DNA of 64,000 nt, from contig CM077598.1 of assembly GCA_039654915.1 (NCBI GenBank), positions 78,830,041 through 78,894,040 of the forward strand. Direction: 5' to 3'. A program made the translations under genes and the position numbers. This DNA is from Aquilaria yunnanensis. Taxonomy: Eukaryota > Streptophyta > Magnoliopsida > Malvales > Thymelaeaceae. Positions 21,644 through 32,177 of this stretch are shown piece by piece; the stretch's first letter is position 1, and each line of letters starts with the position of its first letter. The notes under the pieces were generated by a model, which worked only from the letters and a program-made list of their open reading frames with translations, did no database searches and was not told the origin of the DNA.

Positions 21644-24003
21644 GTGGTGATACAAACCATCACTACGGGGCACCCATCCTCGGAAAGAAAGTGGAAGGCC
21701 AGAGATATTGCGGTCATGGAATATCAGAGTCCGGCAAAGAAACTGTTTCGCAAGGATGGATCCACCGTCATCTTGCCCCATGACGATCCGCTGCTAATCA
21801 TGGCAAGGATAGGGAACTGGGACATCAAGAGAGTGTTGCTTGATGATGGATCAAATACTGACATCCTATTCTCGCATTTACTACTGAATTGGACATCTCC
21901 AGCAGCGAGCTCAAGCCTGTCACCTCGCCCACCTTCGGGGTTGGACTGTCCGAACTACCTGTCCTCGGATGGATTGATCTCCCCCTGATGATGAAAGGAA
22001 CTTCGGTCGACGGAACAGCTGAGTTGTACGCCTCCACAATGGCGAGATTTATAATCATGGACATTCCTTCTTCGTACAACGCCATCCTTGGAAGGCAGAC
22101 ACAGGGAAACCTGCACATTCGCCCTGACGTGAAGTACTTGACTATCACATTCGCCACCAAGGATGGGGGTGCAGAGGTCTTTATAGATCAAGCCGAGGTA
22201 AGAAAGGTTTTTGTAAAAGCGCAAAAAGCTCCGCCAAATAACCTCGCACAAACAATGGAGGCAAAGGCACCAGAGAAGGACAAAGAAGGAGATCCCACGA
22301 GAGCGGAAACGAAAACAGTGGAACTTGTCCCAGGACAATCTACCCGAATAGGGAAGAGCTTGCCCGAAGGTGACAAGAAAAACCTTGTATCTTTTCTACT
22401 GGGAAATAAAGATCTCTTTTCCTACTCGCCGAAAGACAAGTCAGGGGTGCACCCTGGCGTAATACAGCATAGCCTCAAAGTAAGCCTGGAAGCAAACCCT
22501 GTCCGGCAAAAGAAGCGAAGCATCTCACCCCATAAGAGCAACTTTGTGAAAACCGAAGTCCAGCGCCTGTTAGATGCTGAAGTCATCAGGGAGGTCAAAT
22601 ACCCCGAATGGTTAAGCAACGTGGTGATTGCCACAAAAGAAGGCAGCAGCAAACTCCGGATGTGCATCGACTTCAGAAACTTGAACGATGCTTGCCCGAA
22701 ACACTCATACCCTCTTCCGCCAATAGACCAACTGGTAGACTTAACTGCCGAATACGGGCTCCTAAGTTTCCTAGACGCCTTCAGCAGCTACCATCAAATA
22801 AGGATGGACCCCGAAGATGAAGAAAAAACCGCCTTCATCACCGAGGGAGGAACATACTGCTACGTCAGGATGCCCTTCGGGCTTAAAAATGCAGGAGCCA
22901 CCTACCAAAGGTTGATGAACAAGGTCTTTAAGGACCAAATGGGGAAAAACATGGAGGTGTATGTTGATGATATGATAGTCAAAAGCAAGCTCCTTCGCAA
23001 CCACGTTGCAGATCTAGAGGAAACCTTCCAAAAGATCAGAGCCTTCGGGATTCGTCTCAATCCTGAAAAATGCATGTTCGGGGTGACCTCAGGAAAGTTC
23101 CTTGGGTACATGGTATCCGAAAGAGGCATCGATGCTAACCCCAAAAAAATTAAGGCTCTGCTCGAGTTCCGAACTCCTGCCACAGTAAAAGATGTGCAGA
23201 GACTCACCGGAAGAATAACCTCTCTTAGCAGGTTCATTTACAGGTACGGGGATAGGTGTCGGCCTTTCTTCAAAGTCCTTACTAAGGCAGCAAAAAAGGA
23301 AGGCAACCTCGGAAGGGATGATCATCCTTGGGATCAAGACTGTCAAAAAGCCTGGGAAGAACTCAAAATATACCTAGCCAGCCTGCCGACTCTGCGACAA
23401 CCTCGCGAGGGACAGCCCCTCGTGTTATACCTCGCCGTCATAGAAAAAGCTGTGAGCTCGGTCCTCGTGAAAGAAGAAGGGCCAAAACAATGGCCGGTCT
23501 ACTATGTAAGCAAATCCCTGCATGGCGCCGAAGTCAGGTACCCTCTGCTGCAAAAAGCTATATACGCCTTGGTGCTTGTAGGGAGAAGGCTGCGACCATA
23601 CTTTCAGGCTCACCCCATCATCGTCCGAAGTAGCCTACCACTACGGGACGTTATGAGGAAAGTGGATCATTCGGGAAGGCTCTCCAAGTGGTGTATAGAG
23701 CTTGGTGAACACGATATCACCTATGAACCTCGGAAGGCCATAAAAGCTCAAGCACTGGCAGAATTCATTGCCGAAATACCCACCACTGAGGACAGTCATC
23801 CGGATCTGAACGAAGGTGAGCCAGAATGGACCTTACATGTTGACGGAGCCACGGGGTCTGAACACCAGGGAGCTGGGGTAATTATCAGATGCCCTGAAGG
23901 CCTGGAAGTAATGAAGGCTATCAAGTTTAGCTTCAACGTCACTAACAATGTGGCTGAGTATGAGGCCTTCATAGCGGGATTACGACTGGCCAGAAAATTG
24001 GCG
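21644..24003 (+). pseudogene. pol: TatB protease, RT and RNase H
   Basis: The protease is in frame 2 (21644-21890), with the active site in RVLLDDGSNTDILF near 21830. The frame then shifts, and a 705-residue frame (21889-24006) carries the rest: ILGRQTQGNLH (protease flank), RT from about 22520 with KLRMCIDFRNLNDACP, FSSYHQIRMD, and an intact active site VYVDDMIVKSK (YVDD at 22960-22971), then KFLGYMVSERGID. A degenerate first RNase H follows (LVLYLAVIEKAVSSVLV, HGAEVRYPLLQKAIYALV, SKWCIELGEHDI). The second RNase H starts at about 23825 with WTLHVDGATGSEHQGAG and NVAEYEAFIAGLRLA and shifts frame at 24003. Dual RNase H is a known trait of the Tat lineage. Confidence 0.93.
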
Positions 24004-25482
24004 TGAGAAACTTAAAGGCTCACAGCGATTCCCAGCTAGTAGTTCGACAGACGGCAGGAGACTATGGGGCGAAGGACCTAAGTTTGGCAAAATACCACGA
24101 GCTGGTAGCAAAACTCATTTAAGAGTTTGACGCCGTATGGATAAAAAACGTACCTCGGCAGAAAAACACCGAAGCAAACTGCTTGGCGAAGTCAAAGACC
24201 TACACCGAGGTGCTAGACCATCCGAGCATCTCAGTACTGAGCATAGCGATCTCGGGAAAAAGATGGAGGGATCCAATAAAAAGGTACCTCGCGGAAAATG
24301 TGCTCCCCGAAGACCCCGGTGACGCTGCAAAACTGCGAAGGCGCTCCGGCCATTTCTTCCTAATCGGTGAAGAACTATACCGACAGGGATACGCGAATCC
24401 ACTGCAAAGATGTGTGAACGAAAAAGATACTGAAATGATCCTTGAAGAAGTCCACAAAGGCATGTGTGGTTCACACATTGGAACCGATGCCCTGGCAGCG
24501 GTGATACTCCACCAGGGATACTTCTGGCCTACACTGAGAAAGGACGCAAGGCAGTTCATCTAGAAATGCGGTAGTTGCCAGAAACACGTGAACATCCAGA
24601 GGGCACACTCGGAAATGGTAACTTCGGTTGACTATCCCTGGCCCTTTGCGGTCTGGGCCATTCCCCGCAGCGCCCGGAGGCGTGAAATTCTGCGTGGTAG
24701 CAGTAGACTATTTCTCCAAATGGGTCGAGGCAGAACCGCTAGCAACTATCTCGGCAAAAGAAGTGCAGAAGTTTGTATGGAAGAACATTGTATGTAGATT
24801 CGGCATACCGAGGGTACTAGTGGCTGATAATGGATCCCAATTCCTAGACAAAGGATTCCAGGAATTTATCAGCAACCTCGGACTAAAGATGCACTTCGCC
24901 CCAGTAGCTCACCCCCAAAGCAACGGGCAGGTGGAAATATCTAACAGGACCATAAAAGATGGCCTGAAAAAGAGACTGGGGGAAGCAAAAGGGAAATGGC
25001 CAGGAGAACTCCAAAGCGTATTATGGAGTTACCGAACGACGCCCCGAAGAGCCACAGGGAAGACTCCCTTCTCATTCATCTTCGGAACAGAGGCCCTCAT
25101 CCCTATCGAGATAGTTAGACCATCAGCACGAGTGCAAGTATTTGATGAAGGTGGAAATGACCTCGGCCTAAGAACGAAGCTCGACCTCGTCGGTGAACAC
25201 AGAGAAATAGCTGAGCTGAGAAGAAAAGCTTTCTAGCAAAGAGTGGCCGCGGCTATAAATTTACAAGCCAGGCCAAAAGAAATCAAGAAAGGGGACCTCG
25301 TTCTCCGAAAGGCTGACTTTGCACCCCGAAAGCCATCCCACGGAGTACTTCGCGCGAACTGGGAAGGACCTTATCTGGTTCATACCGAAGTACGAAAAGG
25401 CGTGTACAAACTTGGTGACACCGAAGGCGTAGAATTGAAAAACACTTGGCACTCAGACGCCCTGAAGAAATTCTACGCTTAA
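24004..25482 (+). pseudogene. pol: TatB second RNase H C-terminus and integrase
   Basis: The second RNase H continues in another frame (NLKAHSDSQLVV, YGAKDLSLAKYHEL), with a TAA at 24119. The integrase zinc domain has VHKGMCGSHIG and KCGSCQKH, with TAG at about 24561 in between. The frame changes near 24650. The core keeps its catalytic residues: VVAVDYFSKWVEAEP (D, about 24700), VADNGSQF (D, about 24830) and NGQVEISNRTI (E, about 24930). A TAG interrupts at 25234-25236, then the C-terminal domain (WEGPYLVHTEVRKGVYKLG) runs to the natural stop at 25480-25482. This is the least damaged Tat integrase here. Confidence 0.92.
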
Positions 25483-25895
25483 GATGGAGCGGAAGGATTG
25501 TGTTGTACAAAAAATACCCTAAGTACAGAATGTGCTTGAGAAAAATTCTTAAGTGTACAAACTGGTGCAAGACAGAATTCCGCGAAGGTGTTCACCTTGA
25601 TAAAGCGCAGATGTGATTTTCCGAAGTCCCTTGAGCCATCACGCTCGAAAAAATAGAAAACAAAAAATCTTGTGAAAGTACTCGCCGCAAAAAGCGCAGA
25701 ATAATTTTTTTGTGATTGCAGGTTTCCCGAAGTCTCTTGAGCGAACTTGTTCGGGATGATGGAAATGCAAAATCTTGCATAAAGACTTAGCCAAAAAATA
25801 TATTCATTGAGAATGATCAGGCTTACAAAGAAGAAGTGCCCGAAGAAGGAGCACAAAAATGAAGAGGAAAAAAAGGAAAAGGCCCCTAAAACAGC
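25483..25895. other. Convergent 3' spacer of TatB
   Basis: 413 bp between the stop of pol (plus strand) and the stop of the antisense gene (minus strand). No coding sequence is supported. It is A-rich and contains two copies of CCGAAGTCYCTTGAGC (25621 and 25727). Both genes must end here, so overlapping 3' ends of the two transcripts are likely. Confidence 0.6.
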
Positions 25896-28800
25896 CTAAG
25901 GGTTCTCGGCGTCCCGGGAGCCACTAGCCTCTGTGCCCTTTTCCACCACCTTCGGCGCCGGAATTTTGGAAGGCAGGTTCAGGTGCTCGAGTTTTGACCA
26001 GGACCACCGAGGCCCCTCGGGAATGTTCAGAGCTTCTAAAAAAGAGAGGTCCAGACCTGGGAACCTCTGAAGGACTTGATGCCGAGCAAGGCAGAGCCCG
26101 TCCTGGAAGGCGACCTTAGTCATTTGGTCGGATTTGTCCTTCTCAACCTCAAGGTCCTCGAGCTCGTCCTTCAAATCTGCAACCTCCTTCTTCAGCGCCT
26201 TCATCCTCTTCTTCCCGTCGGGCTCCTTTTTCAAAGACTTGACCTCGGCTTCAAGAGCCTTTTTCTCAGTCACCAACGACCGTATGAGATTGTCAGAATC
26301 TAACTTATCCTTGAGAAGGTCTTGGTTGGCAGCGAGCATCCCCGCCACCGGATCACCGAGGTCAGCAATCTTCAGGGAGGAGTCCTTCTCAAGATCTTCC
26401 TTTTCCTTTCGGAACTCCTCCCGAAGGGCAGCAACTTTTTTCTTCGCAGCATCTGCCAGCTGCTGGTTCTTGGCGGTCAATTCTGAGCACGTGACTTTCG
26501 CTTTTTCTAAGGCCTCTAAGGCCGAAGCTCGGAACGCCGTCTGCCTGGCCACCAGAACTCGGAGAAAGCCAGCGTACCCCAGCAACTGCGAAAAGATGAA
26601 CACAAGGTCAGTAAGAGCCAAGCACTAAGGAAAAATTGAAGGGAAAAAGGTGTGAAGAGCATACCTGAGCAGCATGCTCGGTAACTTTCGTGGCGAGGGT
26701 GTCATCGCCCGGATGGGCCGCCGCAATAGCCTTGAAGGAGGCCTCTGTAAGCACCCCCTTCGAAATCTGCCTCGCCATTTCAGGACAGTCCTTGGAGTAC
26801 AAGTTCATGTCCTCCGTGAATGTCCAGAAAGGCTCTTTGGGTATCTTCCCTTGCGGGACTTTGGCATCGCGAAGGGTCCGCATCTTCGCGTGTTCGGCCG
26901 CCCAGTTCGGAGTAAGCAACTCCCCTGCATGGCGAAAATGAGAAGCAGGTTAGAGACAAAGGAATTTTCAGAAAAAACAAAAGAGCCATATGATGCCCAG
27001 GGGCTTCATCGTTGGTAGTCATGGTGACTGATGGAAGGACTCCTGGAGAGGAAGAACGCCTGGTGGCCGGTTTGCCCAGGGGAGAGTACCTGAGATGTTC
27101 AGAAAAAGTGGGTTAGGAGGTCCCCGGGGTGTTTTTCCGGGGAGGAGCCTCCGACGCCCAAGTCAATGGTGCTGAGAGAAGGCAGAGGAAATAGCACTGA
27201 GGGGTTCAATGAACTAGCCTGGTCGTATTTTCTCAGAGTGAGGAGTCAGGATATTTGCCAGCCGTTTGCCAGAGTGTATTCCTTGGTATTTATAGAGGTG
27301 TCCAGCCCGTTCAGATCGTGACACGTGTTCGGTCGGATGTTCTCTAAATGTCTGGCCGTAGAGGATAAGTAGCTGGTGGCAGGCTTCCTTGAGCCCTGAG
27401 CCGAGACGGGCCATGATGTGACTTTGATGGCATCGGCGTGTCAGAGCGCCGTTTGAGGCGGCTTATGACGTCTGTGGGTGACATGTCATAGGCTTCCTTA
27501 AATGCTCCTGCCATACTCCTAAGGTCCCTGGGTGAGGTCGTCCTCTAGTACGGACCGTGCCACTTCGGGAAACATGCCCCTAGTTCGAGGGTTTCCAGAT
27601 TCAGGGAGTTCCGCCTTCGGGAAGATCATGTTCGGCCCGCACTAGCTGGTGCCACTTTTCCGAAGGCGGTATGTTTACTACCTCGGGGGGGCTAATAGTT
27701 CCCTGGTGTGCCGAGCTCGGGCTCTTTGACTTTTCTCCGAGGTGTGTGATCCCACCTTTTTTCGGGTAACGCCAGATCTCCTGGCCATTCTGGTGGCAGG
27801 GAGTTTGGCCAGGTGGAGGCGATAGTCCTTCGGCTATCACCATACTTGTTCTGAAAACAACAAACCTGGCGACACTTCGACCACGACATTCTCGGAGTCC
27901 TGAGACTCCTCGGTCGAAATCCCCTTGCCTTTCTTCCTGCACCGCTCCTCGGCAGAAGGAGCCTCTACCACGGCCTCTAGAAGGGCCTGCGGCGCAAAAG
28001 GGCTCTGTGGAAGGACATCGGCGGAAGGGACCTCGGCAGCAGCCTCGGGCGGCGGAATCTTGACTGCCCCAGGCTCCTCGGCAGCCTCCTCGGAAATTTC
28101 TTGCTGAGGAAGCTGGGCAGTTTTCTTTGCTCGTTTCGCCGGAGGACCAGCGCCAGTAGACTTCCGCCTTCGGGAAGCCGCCTTCTTTGTCTGATCGCCC
28201 TTCTCCACCTGGTCGGAGAAAAGGGACTTGTAGAATGTAGCAGTCCCGTCCCCCATCTCTGAAAAAGAAAAAAGACATCAGCGTAAGTCCGAGGGAAAAA
28301 CTGCAAGGGAGTAGAGGATAACTTACTTTCGAAAAGCATTTCGAAAGAAACTTCCTCCCGAAGGAGTTGCACCAACCAGGAGTCCTTCCCGTCGATAGCA
28401 GGAGCTGGCATCTCAAGGTCAGTCTCATGCTCCTTGACCACCCCTAACTCCCTAAGGACCTCTTCGGTCATCAACCTCCAGTTAATGGGGAAAGGGTAGA
28501 GGGAGCGTGGAGCGACCTCGGGAGCCCAGTAGGAGATGGCTCGAATACGTCCGTCGAAGTCCTCGAACACGGGAGCCAACTCTAGAGTCAGCAGTATCCT
28601 CGGATCAACGACGTCCACATCCAGCTTTCCCTGAGCCCATTTGCTCGGAACATACGACCAGGCCTCATCTATCTTCAGGAAGAAGAATTTCTATTGCCAG
28701 CCTCACCAACTGTCCTTAGTGGCAAAAGTGAACATGAATTTTTTGCTCCCGGATCCTCGAGCTAGCATGAAATAGAAGCCACCCTTCGGGACCACGAAGA

Positions 28801-29158
28801 GCTTGTAGTACTGCATGAAAATTACAAAATGGGGTTTTATCCCGAAGACGCCACACATACAGATGAAGGCGTTAAAATAGCAGTACGAGTTCGGGGGAAG
28901 TTGATTCACAGCAATGCCATGAAATTGGCAGAACTCACAAACTATCTTCGGGGGAGGATACCGAAGTCCGGCCTTCAGCTGGGCTCGGAAAACGGTAACC
29001 TCGGTACTATGGTTTGAAAAAGCATAGTGGTCAGGTCGTGGCAGCCGGGTAATGGCGTAAGAGGGAAGAAAGAACTTCTTCCTCCATCTCTCTAATTTTT
29101 TAGGGGTGGTGCAATAAGGATGAGATAAAAGAGGCTGCCAGCTCTCAGGGATAGGCAT
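25896..29158 (-). pseudogene. TatB antisense gene, four exons, nearly intact
   Basis: Exon 1 (29158-28327) starts MPIPESWQPL and holds the conserved N-terminal domain (PPPKIVCEFCQFHGIAVNQL, FNAFICMCGVFG, QYYKLFVVPKGGFYF), then DSW with TGA at 28703 and a TAG shortly after. Intron 1 is 28326-28262 (65 nt, GT-AG, pyrimidine-rich acceptor) and joins frame correctly (phase 1). Exon 2 (28258-27846) has a nuclear-signal-like cluster (RRRKSTGAGPPAKRAKK) and an Ala/Pro/Glu-rich part. Intron 2 contains the solo LTR 26991-27839; its acceptor is either 26925 or the AG 5 nt further on, which keeps frame. Exon 3 ends at 26665, intron 3 is 26664-26586 (79 nt), and exon 4 (26585-25896) is a long coiled coil ending AENP. 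The family resembles PF04195-type proteins; function unknown. It has no transposase-like catalytic motif that I can see. Confidence 0.82.
26991..27839 (-). repeat. Solo TatB-family LTR within the antisense gene
   Basis: 849 bp, plus strand TGATGCCC...GGCTATCA, the reverse complement of the TatB LTR. Perfect duplication ccata (26986-26990, 27840-27844). It lies within about 2 nt of the predicted exon 2 donor (GTATGG read on the minus strand from 27845), so it is intronic but right against the splice site. Its LTR promoter would point the same way as the antisense gene. Confidence 0.96.
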
Positions 29159-29417
29159 TTTGGACAGAAAAACGAGTTCGGAAAAAGGCAAGAAAACAAC
29201 TTCCGGCAAAAAACTCAAAAAAATAGAGGTATCAAAAGACTCTGGAAAGAAAAAACCCACCAAAAGACTTGCCAAAATCGGAGGTCGCCGTCGTAAAAGG
29301 TTGCCGGAAAAAGCTCTGTTAAAACAGCTCCGCCGCAAAAGCAAGAGAAACCGCACAGAAAAGGGCAAGCAGGGAAAGAGCAGAAGCAAAAGCAAAAGGG
29401 GCTATGACGGAATGGGC

Positions 29418-29427
29418 TACTTATAGG
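29418..29427 (-). promoter_or_regulatory. TATA-like box of the TatB antisense gene
   Basis: On the minus strand CCTATAAGTA, flanked by GGC and GCC, lies about 260 bp upstream of the ATG at 29158. The TatA and TatC antisense genes have similar boxes. Pairing of position and flanks across three copies supports a promoter. Confidence 0.55.
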
Positions 29428-29691
29428 CCAAGGGTGGGTAACCGAAACGACGTCATAAGTGCCCTTTAAAGGCGAATCGTCGCCGTAACTGCACTCTGCG
29501 CCTGAAAAGACGCGCTCTCTGTAAATGACGCGACTCTCCTCCGATGACAGTGCGCCATGTGTCAACCACCGCGCCAAAATAGGGGACACGTCTTCTGACA
29601 TCCCTAAACAACTGGGACGCGTCGCTCAGACTGACGCGCTTGGCCATCAGACGCAACGCTACACAGACCTGCAAAAGCAAAGAAGCAGGTT

Positions 29692-29851
29692 GCCTCGAAG
29701 ACACCAAAAGACGGGCTTTGGCCGAACAGCCCATACCTTCGGGCAAGAGGTGTATCTTTGGCACAGGCTTTGCCTCGGAGACACCAAAAAACAGGCCAAG
29801 GCCGAGCAGCCCGCACCTTTGGGCAAGAGGTGTACCTTCGACACAGGTGTT
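29692..29851. repeat. 80 bp tandem duplication
   Basis: Two units start at GCCTCGAAGACACC (29692) and GCCTCGGAGACACC (29772), each including GGGCAAGAGGTGTA. About 80 to 85 percent identical by eye. It lies upstream of the antisense gene promoter and just before the 3' LTR. Confidence 0.85.
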
Positions 29852-29919
29852 ACTCTCTATAGACTCCCAAAGAACATCCTCGGAAAGAAAACAAAACCGA
29901 AGTCTTCACTTCAGCTTTC

Positions 29920-29933
29920 TGAAGGGGGGCATG
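29920..29933 (+). other. TatB polypurine tract
   Basis: TGAAGGGGGGCATG directly before the 3' LTR start TGATAGCC. Expected priming site for plus-strand synthesis. Confidence 0.85.
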
Positions 29934-30793
29934 TGATAGCCGAAGGACTATCGCCTCCACCTGGCCGTACTTCCTGCCACCAGAATGGCCAGGAGATTTG
30001 GCGCTACCCGGAAAAAGGTGGGATCACACACCTCGGGGAAAAGCCGAAGAGCTCCGAGCTCGGTACGCCACGGAACCTGAGGATACTATTAGCCCCCCCG
30101 AGGTAGTAAACAGACCGCCTTCGGAAAAGTGGCACCAGCTAGGGCGGGCCGAACATAATCTTCCCGAAGGCGGAACTCCCTGAATCTGGGAACCCCCGAA
30201 CTAGGGGCATGTTTCCCGAAGTGGCACGGTCCGTACTAGAGGACGACCTCACCCAGGGACCTCAGGAGTACGGCAGGAGCATTTAAGGAAGCCTCAGACA
30301 TGTCGCCCACAAACGTCACAAGACGCCTCAAACGGCGCTCTGACACACCGACGCCATCAAAGTCACATCATGGCCCATCTCGGCTCAAGGCTCAAGGAAG
30401 CCTGCCACCAGCTACTTGTCCTTTACGCCCAGACATTCAGAGAACATCCGACCGAACACGTGTCACGATCTGAACGGGCTGGACACCTCTATAAATACTA
30501 GGGAATACACCCTGGCAAATGGCTGGCAAATATCCTGACTCCACACTCTAAGAAAATACGACTAGGCGAGTTCACTGAACCCCTCAGTGCTATTTCCTCT
30601 GCCTTCTCTCAACACCACTGACTTGGGCGTCGGAGGCTCCTCCCTGGAAAAACACCCCGGGGACCTCCTAACCCACTTTTTCTGAACATCTCAGGCACTC
30701 TCCCTTAGGCAAACCGGCCACCAGGCATTCTTCCTCTCCGGGAGTCCCTCCATCAGTCACCATGACTACCAACGATGAAGCCCCTGGGCATCA
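29934..30793 (+). repeat. TatB 3' LTR
   Basis: 860 bp, TGATAGCC...GGGCATCA, followed by duplication ccaag. It pairs with 19178-20036. Confidence 0.97.
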
Positions 30794-30798
30794 CCAAG

Positions 30799-31815
30799 TA
30801 CCACTACCCAAAGTAAACTTTAGCTAAACAATCAAAGTTGATTGGAAATGTAGGCAACTTAAAAAAGTGACTAAACTTAGCTAAACAGAATACTATTAAC
30901 CTAGAATGCAAGTATGCAATGTAAAAATTGTAGTTTTTATCAAATCATGAAAGAACACTTCCTATAGGTTCACTACTTGTCTTGATTTTTTGGTGAACTT
31001 AGGTGAGTGGGTTAATCTCCAATGTATGTTGATAAAGTTATTCAATTAAATTCTAACTTTTCCAACTGAAAGAATTAATCTCTCTAATCTAAACTTAATA
31101 AGGATTTCCATCCGATTACAAGCTTAGAAAGAGGCATTAGAGCTCAATTTACCTTTACCTAATGACTTAGACTAATTTTCCAACAAGTCTATAGCCATTA
31201 AATTCTTATCCTAGGTCCAATTACTTCTAATCTTTTCCAAGAGTTTAGAGGCAATTTATAGTGCAACCAATTATGGCCATCAACTAGCTAACACAACATT
31301 AAGCTCAAGAGAAGAATAAACATACATTTAGTAGAAAACTAACATCACATAACCATGAATTCATCAAACATAATTAATCCAAGTAGCTACAATCCATAGA
31401 AAGTGCAAAAGAAGACTGCTCCATAACTAAATAAAACATAATCATGAAAGTAAACATAATAACATCCATGAGAAACTACAAGCAAGATGTAAGAATAAGC
31501 CCAAGATGGCTAGAAGATCTTGAATACAAAGTCTCCAAGCTAGTCTCTTTGAGCACTCCAAGCAATCTCCAAGCTAGCTCCAATGGTGACCAAGAAAAAC
31601 TAAAAAAAGCTAAGAATACTAACTATGGTGGATATGGAAAAACTAGTTCTAAGAAGAGAAGATGAAGATGAAGCTCTCTTCTTTTGCTAGGTTCCAGGTT
31701 CTTCTACCCCTTAGAGGTGTCCCTTTCACTCACAAAACCATTTAGATAGAAATCCTTGGCCAATAGCAAGCTTGAGTTCAAATTTGAGGTAGTGGACCAC
31801 TTTCTCGAGTGACTA
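30799..31815. other. Non-coding part of X right of TatB
   Basis: AT-rich sequence continuing LTR X. No gene is supported: the longest frame (31444-31665) has no recognisable motif and lies in LTR-like sequence. Confidence 0.5.
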
Positions 31816-32013
31816 GCGCCTAGGCCTCAGGTGGGGGTGCTTGGACGCCTAGGCCTCCAGGCTCGAAGGTGCTCTGGTGCCTAGGCCCCAGGAGGGGGTG
31901 CTTGGGTGCCTAGGCCTCTAGGATCGTAGGTGCCTGGGGCCTAGGGCTTGGCTGGCGCCTAGGCCTCCAGGGTGCGTTTTTTAGGCAGTAAGCTTTTGAA
32001 CTGTGGCACCTAG
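31816..32013. repeat. CCTAGG-rich degenerate minisatellite in X
   Basis: Six copies of a GCCTAGGCC-type core (near 31817, 31847, 31879, 31908, 31956 and 32009), spaced about 28-55 bp and separated by GC-rich variants such as AGGTGGGGGTGCTTGG. The core is palindromic. It is GC-rich inside an AT-rich LTR. Confidence 0.8.
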
Positions 32014-32177
32014 GCCTCACAGTTATAATTTCCCTTGACTTTTGCGTTCCCGTTTTTCATTCCACTCGTCTCGGTGCGAAGGATCAAATCAAGAATCGGC
32101 CAAAATATTGAGTGGTAAGGTAGAAAATTGTGGTCAAAGTTGACAAAAAGTCAACATGTTTGACCACAAAATTAACA

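Larger units (their letters stand above)
29428..29933. other. TatB stretch between antisense promoter and 3' LTR
   Basis: No gene. It contains an 80 bp tandem duplication at 29692-29851 and many GACGCGTC-like motifs (29500-29640). It ends with the polypurine tract. Confidence 0.7.
19178..30793 (+). mobile_element. TatB: nearly complete Tat-lineage Ty3/gypsy element
   Basis: 11,616 bp with perfect duplication ccaag (19173-19177, 30794-30798). Order: 5' LTR, primer site, gag, protease, RT, RNase H, second RNase H, integrase, convergent antisense gene on the minus strand, repeat-bearing leader of that gene, polypurine tract, 3' LTR. It is GC-richer than its surroundings and keeps RT YVDD and the integrase D, D, E residues. 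Frame changes in gag (about 21130-21180), protease (about 21885), second RNase H (about 24003) and integrase (about 24650), plus stops, disable it. By rough hand count the LTRs differ at about 4 percent of positions. A solo LTR (26991-27839) is nested inside. Confidence 0.96.
19075..32177 (-). repeat. X: probable solo LTR of an unidentified LTR element, holding TatB
   Basis: X is 19075-19177 plus 30799-32177 (about 1.48 kb without TatB). On the minus strand it runs TGTTAATTTTG...TTTCACTACA, with TG/CA ends. The flanks attat (19070-19074) and tttat (32178-32182) match at 4 of 5 bases. An alternative reading is a 4 bp tcaa duplication with ends slightly outside. Near its minus-strand end it has CCTCGAGGGAATGATACT and CACCGTGCACTTG, a style common at the end of Athila/Ogre-type LTRs. 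It carries a CCTAGG-rich repeat (31816-32013). No coding region is supported in it. It interrupts the RNase H of TatA. Confidence 0.5.

Noticed and set aside
25896..29158. Antisense gene as a DNA transposase
   Set aside because: The family name used in databases includes transposon, but I see no DDE triad, no terminal inverted repeats around it, and it moves as part of Tat elements.
19178..30793. TatB as a currently autonomous element
   Set aside because: At least four frame changes and several in-frame stops in gag-pol, plus LTR differences of a few percent by eye.
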